Shown here: piece by piece, positions 58,023-64,000 of the stretch | Layout: each line of letters opens with the position of its first letter | How positions within the stretch are numbered: the stretch's first letter is position 1 | NCBI GenBank assembly: GCA_041398705.1 | Contig: JAWKUI010000006.1 | Location: 263,799-327,798 of the forward strand | Source: NORP259 sp041398705 | Lineage (GTDB): Bacteria > Planctomycetota > UBA1135 > GCA-002686595 | Length of the DNA: 64,000 nucleotides | Direction: 5' to 3' | Notes under the pieces: generated by a model | Databases searched by the model: none | Told to the model about the DNA's origin: nothing | Seen by the model: only the letters and a program-made list of their open reading frames with translations | Position numbers and translations under genes: made by a program

Positions 58023-58913
58023 CTATCGGGGTTCGAAAAGGTCCTCCCGGGTGATGATGCCCGGGCTGAGGGCTACGGCGCGTTGCACCACGTTGTTCAA
58101 TTCGCGCACGTTGCCCGGCCAGGAGTGTTCCTTGAGGGCCTCGAGCGCACCGGCATTCCACTGCACTTCCTTGCCCATGGCGGCGCAGGCGTGGGCGCGG
58201 AAGTGCTCGGCGAGCAGCGGGATGTCCTCGCGGCGCTCGCGCAGGGGCGGCACCTCGAGGGTGATCACGTTCAGGCGGTAGTACAGGTCGCTGCGGAACG
58301 CGCCGGAGGCGCTGGCGGCCGCCAGGTCCCGGTGCGTGGCCGCCACCACGCGCACATCCACCGCAACGGTCTTGTTCGAGCCCACCGGCCGCACGCGACG
58401 CTCCTCGAGCACGCGCAGCAACTTGGCCTGCATCTCGAGGGGCATGTCGCCGATCTCGTCGAGGAACACCGTGCCCCCCTGGGCCGCGACGAAGTGCCCG
58501 GGCCGGTCGGCCACCGCGCCGGTGAAGGCCCCCTTCACGTGGCCGAAGAGCTCCGACTCCAAGAGCCCCGCCGGCACCGCCGCGCAGTTCTCCGCGAGGA
58601 AAGGCTTGCCCTTGCGCGCGGAAAAGTCGTGCAACGCGCGCGCCACGAGTTCCTTGCCCGCCCCGGTGGGTCCGGTGATCAACACCGACACATCGGAAGG
58701 CGCCACCCGCTCGAGCAACGAGAACAGCGCGCGCATCGCGGGGCTGCTGCCCACCATGCCGAAGCGCTGCGGAATCTCGCCCGGCCCGGTCACCGGCTCC
58801 GCCGCATCCAGCGCCGCCCGTTGCAGGTGATGGACCAGACGGCCACTGAGCCCCGCATTGCGGGCCTCCGTGACCAGGGATTGCAGTTGTTCTTCGAGTT
58901 GCCTTTCGTCCAT
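58023..58913 (-). CDS. Sigma-54 activator AAA+ protein lacking a DNA-binding domain
   Basis: From MDERQLEEQL the protein has 296 residues. It shows Walker A GPTGAGKE, the sigma-54 contact loop GAFTGA, Walker B GGTVFLDEIGDM, and VRVVAATHRDL and YYRLNVITLEVPPLRER. This is the full central domain of bacterial enhancer-binding proteins. After SWPGNVRELNNVVQRAV it ends within about 15 residues at LFEPR, so there is no C-terminal Fis-type helix-turn-helix. At the N-terminus there are only about 50 helical residues and no receiver or GAF domain. It may act from solution or through the adjacent FHA protein. It lies 97 nt after uvrD. Confidence 0.9.
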   Translation of the reverse strand: MDERQLEEQLQSLVTEARNAGLSGRLVHHLQRAALDAAEPVTGPGEIPQRFGMVGSSPAMRALFSLLERVAPSDVSVLITGPTGAGKELVARALHDFSARKGKPFLAENCAAVPAGLLESELFGHVKGAFTGAVADRPGHFVAAQGGTVFLDEIGDMPLEMQAKLLRVLEERRVRPVGSNKTVAVDVRVVAATHRDLAAASASGAFRSDLYYRLNVITLEVPPLRERREDIPLLAEHFRAHACAAMGKEVQWNAGALEALKEHSWPGNVRELNNVVQRAVALSPGIITREDLFEPR

Positions 58914-59010
58914 GGGCGGGCCGCGGTGCGGCGCGACCATGGTACCAGCCCGGCGCCGGACGCGCCTGCCCGAAGGCGGGCTGGACTCGGAATCCCGCGG
59001 GGTTCGGACC

Positions 59011-61221
59011 CTACTTTACCGGTTCCAGACCGGCGTAGGCGAGCAGCAGTTGTTTGGTCCCGTGGCGCGGGAAGCGCACGGTGGCCCGGGCATTCACGCC
59101 GCTTCCCACGAGCTCCATGACCGTACCCGTACCAAAGTGCGCGTGTTGCACGAGTTGCCCCACCGCCAAGGCCTGGGGCGCGGCCTGCTCGTCGTAACTG
59201 CCGAGCATTTCCTCGGCACTCTCCGAGTCGACCCGGCCGCCGCCCTCAACTGCCTCGCCGGGGATCTCCTCCAGGAAACGCGAAGGCCGCTGCCAGCGAT
59301 CTTCGCCGAAGAATCGCCGTTGCTGCACGTGGCTGAGCATCAATCCCTGTTGCGCGCGGGTCATGCCCACGTACAAGAGTCGCCGTTCCTCTTCGAGCCC
59401 GTGGTCCGGATCCTCCTCGAGCGCGCGCCCGTGGGGCAACAGCTCTTCTTCGAGGCCCACGATAAACACGTGCGGGAATTCGAGGCCCTTCGAACTGTGC
59501 AGGGTCATCAACTTGATCGACTCCCCCGTCTCGTCGAGTTCATCCACGTCGCTGATGAGCGCCACGTCCTGCAGGAATCCGCGCAGCTTGCCGGCGGGGT
59601 GCAACCGGTCGTACTCGTGGGCGTGGCTGCGCAATTCCTCGACGTTCGATTCGCGGTCCACCAGGCCTTCGCCGTCCTCCATCTCCGCGAACCAGCGTTC
59701 GCTGTCGATCGCTTCGAGCACACCGTCGAGGGCCACCCCCGCCGGTGCTTCGCGCAGTGCGCATAGCTCTTGGAAGAGCGCGTGGAATTCGGCCAGACCC
59801 TTCTTGCCCCGGCCCCGGATGCCCGCGCGCGCCTCTTCGCTGCCCGCCGCGTCCACGAGGGACATCCCCTGCTCGCGCGCCCAAGCCACCAGGGTTTCGA
59901 GGCTCTTGGCGCCGATGCCCCGCGTGGGCACGTTCACCACGCGCAGGAAAGCCCCCTCGTCGCGCGGGTTGAACAGCAGCGTGAGCCACGAGAGCAGGTC
60001 CTTGATCTCGCGGCGCGAGTAGAACTCGAGGCCACCGACCACCTGGTACGGCACGCCGGACAGGCGCAGGGCGCTTTCCAGGGCGCGCTGCATGAAGTTC
60101 ATGCGATAGAACACCGCGATGTCGGACCAGGAAACTCCGCCCCGGGCGAGTTGTTTGCAAGCCAGCGCCACCTCGCGCGCCTCGTCCTCCTCGTCGCCGC
60201 ATTCCCGCACGCGGATCGCCTCCCCCTCGCCGAGCTCCGACCAGAGTTCCTTGGCCTTGCGCTGGGAGTTGTGATCGATCAACCCGCTCGCCGCGCGCAG
60301 GATGTGCCCGGTCGAACGGTAGTTCTGCTCGAGGCGCACGACCTTGGCCTGGGGATAATCCTGCTCGAAATCGAGGATGTTGCGCACGTCCGCCCCGCGC
60401 CAGCCGTAGATCGACTGGTCGGGATCGCCGCACACCGCCAGATTGCCGTGGCGGCTCGCTAGGTGCCGCACCAGACGATACTGCACCCCGTTGGTGTCCT
60501 GGTATTCGTCCACCATCACCTGCCGGAAGCGCCACGCATAGCTGTCGCGCACGCCGGGATGCTGCTCGAAGAGTTCGAGCGTCAGCAGCAACAGGTCGTC
60601 GAAATCGAGCGCATTGGCCGCGCGCAGGCGGTCTTGGTAGGCCTGGGCCACGCGCCCCAGCACCTCGTCGTCCATGCCGTCGTCGGCCTGCACGGTCCAG
60701 CCATCGTCGCGACCGCCGCGGTTCTTCTCCGTCGAGATCCACGCGGCCAGGTTCGCCGGCCGGAAGCGCTTCGGGTCGTACCCGAGGTCCTTGACCACGT
60801 TCTTGATCAGGGTGCGCTTGTCCTGCGTGTCGTAGATCGTGAAATCGCCGGTGTAGCCGGGGATGTGCTGGATGTCGCGCCGCAGGATGCGCGCGCACAT
60901 GGCGTGGAAGGTGCTGATCCACAGGCCGGAGATGTCGCCCAGCATGCGCTCCACCCGTTCGCGCATCTCCTTCGCGGCTTTGTTCGTGAAGGTGATCGCG
61001 AGGATCTCATCGGGCCGATACCCGCACGTGGTCACCAGGTGCGCGATGCGGTTGGTGATCACCCGCGTCTTGCCCGAACCGGGTCCGGCCAGGATCAAGA
61101 GCGGCCCATCGACATGTTCACAGGCCTGCCGCTGGGGTTCGTTGAGTCCCTTGAGCCAGCGATCGTCGGCCTGCGGAGCGGATCCGGCGGCCCCGAACGA
61201 ACGTACGTCCATCCAATCCAT
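59011..61221 (-). CDS. UvrD/PcrA-type DNA helicase
   Basis: This superfamily 1A 3'-5' helicase acts in excision repair and replication-fork upkeep. The 736-residue protein from MDWMDVRSFG shows LNEPQRQACEHVDGPLLILA, Walker A AGPGSGKT, ITFTNKAAKEMRERVERM, ISTFHAMCARILR, Walker B VDEYQDTN, GDPDQSIYGWRGA, VRLEQNYRS and TLHSSKGLEFPHVFIVG. The C-terminal LVQHAHFGTGTVMEL is the Tudor-like tail typical of PcrA/UvrD. A start 11 codons upstream (MCVGSG) is also possible. It sits 67 nt downstream of the aldehyde dehydrogenase gene. Confidence 0.93.
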   Translation of the reverse strand: MDWMDVRSFGAAGSAPQADDRWLKGLNEPQRQACEHVDGPLLILAGPGSGKTRVITNRIAHLVTTCGYRPDEILAITFTNKAAKEMRERVERMLGDISGLWISTFHAMCARILRRDIQHIPGYTGDFTIYDTQDKRTLIKNVVKDLGYDPKRFRPANLAAWISTEKNRGGRDDGWTVQADDGMDDEVLGRVAQAYQDRLRAANALDFDDLLLLTLELFEQHPGVRDSYAWRFRQVMVDEYQDTNGVQYRLVRHLASRHGNLAVCGDPDQSIYGWRGADVRNILDFEQDYPQAKVVRLEQNYRSTGHILRAASGLIDHNSQRKAKELWSELGEGEAIRVRECGDEEDEAREVALACKQLARGGVSWSDIAVFYRMNFMQRALESALRLSGVPYQVVGGLEFYSRREIKDLLSWLTLLFNPRDEGAFLRVVNVPTRGIGAKSLETLVAWAREQGMSLVDAAGSEEARAGIRGRGKKGLAEFHALFQELCALREAPAGVALDGVLEAIDSERWFAEMEDGEGLVDRESNVEELRSHAHEYDRLHPAGKLRGFLQDVALISDVDELDETGESIKLMTLHSSKGLEFPHVFIVGLEEELLPHGRALEEDPDHGLEEERRLLYVGMTRAQQGLMLSHVQQRRFFGEDRWQRPSRFLEEIPGEAVEGGGRVDSESAEEMLGSYDEQAAPQALAVGQLVQHAHFGTGTVMELVGSGVNARATVRFPRHGTKQLLLAYAGLEPVK

Positions 61222-61288
61222 CGGCCCTATTGTAGGACCGGATCCCACGCACAATCCACCGCCGGCGGCGGAAGACGCGCGGCCCCCG

Positions 61289-62722
61289 TCAGCCCGGGCC
61301 GCGCAGCACGAGCAGGCGCATCTCGGTCATGTCCTCGATGGCGTAACGCACGCCCTCGCGGCCCAGCCCCGAGTCCTTGACCCCGCCGTACGGCATGTGG
61401 TCGACCCGCCAGGAAGGCACGTCCCCGACGATCACCCCGCCCACCTCCAGCCGGTCCCAGGCTGCCATGGCCCGGTCGAGTTCGCGGGTGAACACACCAG
61501 CCTGCAGACCGAAGTCCGAGTCGTTCACGCGTTCGAGCGCCGCGTCGAAATCGTCGAAGGGTTCGAGCAGCGCCACCGGGGCGAACACCTCTTCGCGGTA
61601 GATGCGACAGTCATGCGGCACGTCCTCCAACAGGGTCGGCGCAAAGCGGGCCCCGTCGGGCGGTCCACCGCACAGGCGCCGGGCGCCGCGGCCGAGGGCC
61701 TCTTGCACCCACGTCTCGGCGCGCTGCGCCTCTTCGGCCGAGATCATCGGCGCGAGCCGCGTGGCCGGATCCTCGGGAGCGCCGAACGTCCATTGGCCGA
61801 TTTCGGCGAGCAGCGCCTCGCGCAGCTCCGCCCATCGCGAGCGGTGCACGAGGATACGCTGCACGCTGATGCAGCTCTGGCCTGCCGAGGAGAAGGCTCC
61901 GGTGGCCAATCGCGGTACCGCCACGGCCAGATCCGCCGTCTCGTCGACGATGCACGCCGCGTTGCCCCCGAGTTCGAGCACGACCTTCTTCTTGCCCGCC
62001 CGTTGTTTCAGTTGCCACCCCACGGCGGGCGAGCCGGTGAACGACAGCAGTTTGAGCCGTTCATCGGTGGTGAGTGCATCGGCCCCCGCACGGTCGCACG
62101 GCAGGATCGAAAAAGCCCCCGGGGGCAATTCCGTTTCCGCGAGGATCGAACCGATCGCGAGGGCTCCGAGCGGGGTCAAGCTCGCGGGTTTGAGCACGAA
62201 CGGACAACCCGCGGCGATCGCAGGTGCCACCTTGTGCGCCACGAGGTTGAGCGGGAAGTTGAATGGGGTGATGAACGAAAGCGGGCCGAGCGGCACGCGT
62301 TTCCAGAGCCCGCGAGTGCCCTCGGCGCGGCTCGAAACGTCCATCGAAAGCACTTCCCCTGCCGGGCGGGTCACCTCGGAATGGGCCACGCGGAAGGTGT
62401 CGATCAAGCGCGTGACTTCGCCCTCCGCATCGCGGCGTACCTTGCCGGCTTCGGCCATCAAAAGCGTGGTGAGTTCCTCCGCACGCTGTTCCATGCGGGT
62501 GACGCAATGGGCGAGGATCGCTTGCCGGCGGTACACGGGCAGGGCCGCCATGGCGGGCGCGGCCTGGGCGGCGGCTGCGATGGCCGTCTCGATCTCGCTT
62601 GCCCCGGCGCGGGACACCTGCGCCAGCACCGCGCCGGTGTGTTTGTCGGTGACCGTGAGCGATTCGCCCGCCTGGTGGGGCCGGCCCGCGAGGTACAGGG
62701 GCTGGATCTCCTGGAACTGCAT
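61289..62722 (-). CDS. NAD(P)-dependent aldehyde dehydrogenase
   Basis: The protein from MQFQEIQPLYLAG has 477 residues, normal for the family. The catalytic Cys is in SAGQSCISVQR and the general-base Glu in VVLELGGNAACIV. The cofactor site is SFITPFNFPLNLVAHKV and LKPASLTPL, with FTGSPAVGW, and the late motif is EEVFAPVALLEPF. The substrate cannot be read; the LGPLSFITPFNFP and LPYGGVKDSGLGREG-like ending (MPYGGVKDSGLGREG) point to the broad succinate-semialdehyde or lactaldehyde-type group. It is followed by uvrD on the same strand. Confidence 0.9.
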   Translation of the reverse strand: MQFQEIQPLYLAGRPHQAGESLTVTDKHTGAVLAQVSRAGASEIETAIAAAAQAAPAMAALPVYRRQAILAHCVTRMEQRAEELTTLLMAEAGKVRRDAEGEVTRLIDTFRVAHSEVTRPAGEVLSMDVSSRAEGTRGLWKRVPLGPLSFITPFNFPLNLVAHKVAPAIAAGCPFVLKPASLTPLGALAIGSILAETELPPGAFSILPCDRAGADALTTDERLKLLSFTGSPAVGWQLKQRAGKKKVVLELGGNAACIVDETADLAVAVPRLATGAFSSAGQSCISVQRILVHRSRWAELREALLAEIGQWTFGAPEDPATRLAPMISAEEAQRAETWVQEALGRGARRLCGGPPDGARFAPTLLEDVPHDCRIYREEVFAPVALLEPFDDFDAALERVNDSDFGLQAGVFTRELDRAMAAWDRLEVGGVIVGDVPSWRVDHMPYGGVKDSGLGREGVRYAIEDMTEMRLLVLRGPG

Positions 62723-62809
62723 GGTTGCGATTGGACCAGAGCCCGCGGGATCACGACCCCTGCGGCGGGCAAAAATGGCCCGCCGGGCGGAGGTCCGGGC
62801 AAAAAAGAA

Positions 62810-62837
62810 CCCCCGCTCGGGCAAGCCCGAGCGGGGG
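62810..62837 (-). terminator. Intrinsic terminator facing left, without an obvious gene
   Basis: A perfect 12-bp stem (cccccgctcggg / cccgagcggggg) with a 4-nt loop. Read on the - strand it is followed by gttcTTTTTT, a textbook intrinsic terminator. It lies upstream of the aldehyde dehydrogenase start, so it must end some transcript from 62838-63160. Confidence 0.8.
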
Positions 62838-63163
62838 CCAAGACTCCAGGTCGAGAGAGAGAGGGTTGCCTGCCAGCACCCGACGGACCTGGAACCTCAC
62901 GAAAAGGAGGACGGCGGACTCCCTGAACTTCGCTCGCATGAAGCACAGGAGCCATCCACCGGTGAGCAATCTAAGCGGCGGGTCCGGCTCGACGGAATCG
63001 GCAAATCGAAATTCTCACGAAAAATGCAACAGGCTTGGACGGGGTCCCTCCCATGCGGTTTGTGGGCGCCTGGGCCCCTTACGCCCGCCTTACGAAAGCG
63101 ATCTGGGGCGGATGGAGGGGCGGGCCATTGGGCACGGACCGCGGCAAGGCTAGGCTCAGGGCC
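62838..63163. other. Gap that may encode a small - strand RNA
   Basis: No convincing protein gene is present. A dyad (ccaggtc at 62846-62852 and gacctgg at 62885-62891) sits just before the orphan terminator on the - strand. A 72-codon open frame on that strand runs through the terminator and is unlikely to be real. Confidence 0.35.
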
Positions 63164-63802
63164 ATGCGGCGCGAACAGGTGGCGGACAAGTGGGGCTCGC
63201 GGGCGGCGGGGGGCACTTACGCAACTAGCCGTTTCGGAAGCGGCCGCGCGCGGGACCGGGACGGCCGGTTGCTCACGGCCCTCGCCCACCGAATCGGTGC
63301 TCCCCTGCCCTGGGGCCGCGTGCTCGACGTGCCCTGCGGCACCGGCAGGCTCCAATCCGTACTCGCGGCGCTTGCGAGTGAGCAGCTCGCGATCGACGTG
63401 TCCGGGGGCATGCTGGCCCAATCCGGGCAACCCTGGCGCCTGCAAGCCAGCGCCTTCCGCTTGCCCCTGATCGACGCGAGCTTCGACGCGGTGATTTGCT
63501 GCCGGCTCATGCATCACTTGCACGAAGACACCGATCGACTCGGGTTGCTGCGCGAGTTGCTTCGCGTCACGCGCGGCCCCGTGTTGCTGTCGTTCTGGGA
63601 TGCGGGTTCGTGGCACGCCTGGCGCCGTCGCCACGGCCTGCGCAAGGTCCGCAACGAAGACGGCCGGCAGGCCATGCCGCGGCGCCATCTGGCGGAGCTG
63701 GTCGAACAAGCCGGCGGACGCGTGCTCGCCTGGCGTCACTCCATGCGCGGCATCAGCCAACAAACGTGGGTCGCCATCGAAGCGCGGGGAGCCCGCCCGT
63801 GA
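63164..63802 (+). CDS. Class I SAM-dependent methyltransferase
   Basis: The start MRREQVADKWGSRAAGG gives 212 residues. Motif I is VLDVPCGTGRLQSVL (SAM-binding glycine loop), then SGGMLAQS, AFRLPLIDASFDAVICC as motif II, and HHLHEDTDRLGLLRELLRV with GPVLLSFWD. This is the methyltransferase-11 layout, used on many small molecules. The substrate is unknown. The stop overlaps the GTG of the next gene (GTGA), so the pair is translationally coupled and likely shares a pathway, possibly lipid A or LPS modification if the next gene is a sugar kinase. Confidence 0.85.
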   Translation: MRREQVADKWGSRAAGGTYATSRFGSGRARDRDGRLLTALAHRIGAPLPWGRVLDVPCGTGRLQSVLAALASEQLAIDVSGGMLAQSGQPWRLQASAFRLPLIDASFDAVICCRLMHHLHEDTDRLGLLRELLRVTRGPVLLSFWDAGSWHAWRRRHGLRKVRNEDGRQAMPRRHLAELVEQAGGRVLAWRHSMRGISQQTWVAIEARGARP

Positions 63803-64000
63803 TCGTGCGCGGCTGGTCCCACGCGAACGTCGGCCCCTGGCGCGTGTGGCATGATCCCCGCTGGCAACCCGAAATCCTGGTCGAAACCTTCGTTGCGCGG
63901 GGCGCCCCGGCACAGCGGCTCGCCGGGCCAGTGACCCTGCAGGCTGGCGAGGTCTACATCAAAGGCTCGCGCCTCGCCGCGCGCAGCGCCTTGCGTCATC
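63799..64000 (+). CDS. Possible Kdo/WaaP-type lipopolysaccharide kinase (3'-truncated)
   Basis: A GTG start overlapping the methyltransferase stop opens a frame that runs off the window after 67 codons. The visible part, VIVRGWSHANVGPWRVWHDP then GEVYIKGSRLAARSAL, has the V-Y-x-K lysine strand seen at the N-terminus of lipopolysaccharide core kinases of the Kdo/WaaP family. This is a weak, short match; only the missing downstream sequence (H-x-D-x-x-x-x-N) could confirm it. Confidence 0.45.
   Translation, partial: MIVRGWSHANVGPWRVWHDPRWQPEILVETFVARGAPAQRLAGPVTLQAGEVYIKGSRLAARSALRH

Noticed and set aside
62840..62960. Signal recognition particle RNA or tmRNA fragment (agggttgcctg resembles part of an SRP RNA)
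   Set aside because: The diagnostic SRP domain IV core (the GGAAGG/AGCA internal loops) is absent on both strands and no tmRNA tRNA-like ends are visible.
62751..62969. A 72-codon - strand protein gene
   Set aside because: The frame reads straight through the strong terminator hairpin at 62810-62837 and has no ribosome-binding site or recognisable domain.

Overview
The window is high-GC bacterial DNA with dense, mostly co-directional genes. It most likely comes from a planctomycete-like Gram-negative. That placement is an inference from lipoprotein and LPS-transport genes, a lysine-rich histone-fold protein, and a large family of secreted, cysteine-rich proteins ending in a W-F-Q-x-W-x-R ... 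N-x-S-x-G-x-x-V-T-F-P module. I recall that ending from marine planctomycete genomes, but I could not search for it. No rRNA, tRNA, CRISPR array, insertion sequence or integrase was recognised.

Region 1 (2-3801) looks like the end of a peptide-modification (RiPP) operon. It holds two radical SAM enzymes, the second with a B12-type N-terminal region and an unusual CX4CX2C cluster motif. Both end in a PqqD-like segment. A 55-residue acidic peptide gene follows and is the candidate precursor.

Region 2 (4100-33925) is the main feature: about 30 kb holding 15 tandem copies of one secreted-protein family, all on the + strand. Thirteen are intact, one is riddled with indels (14876-16555), and one survives only as a signal peptide joined to the last residues (about 9898-10036). 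Each protein has a signal peptide ending just before Q-G-D/E-D/S-C, an N-terminal beta-rich domain, one to four PPC-like repeats of about 120 residues opening with D-D-x-x-E-x-N-D-x-C, and a C-terminal domain of about 140-150 residues. Modules are reassorted between copies. The 3' ends are homogenised across the stop codon into the terminator. The first and last genes carry a different C-terminal subtype from the interior genes. Most copies have a private leader hairpin and a private strong terminator.

Region 3 (34053-38771, - strand) runs sigma factor, hutI, a secreted protein of unknown function, and hisS, closely spaced.

Region 4 (39054-50681, + strand) is a housekeeping and envelope run: CBS/CorC membrane protein, recO, BamD-like lipoprotein, LptE-like lipoprotein, ftsH, folP, a diadenylate cyclase fused to its YbbR regulator, glmM and tsaB. 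A bacterial histone-fold gene follows on the - strand (50952-51209), then alr and a giant AsmA-like protein on the + strand.

Region 5 (56696-62722, - strand) holds an aldehyde dehydrogenase, a UvrD/PcrA helicase, a sigma-54-type AAA+ activator without a DNA-binding domain, and a membrane FHA protein. The window closes with a methyltransferase and the start of a possible Kdo/WaaP-type kinase on the + strand.
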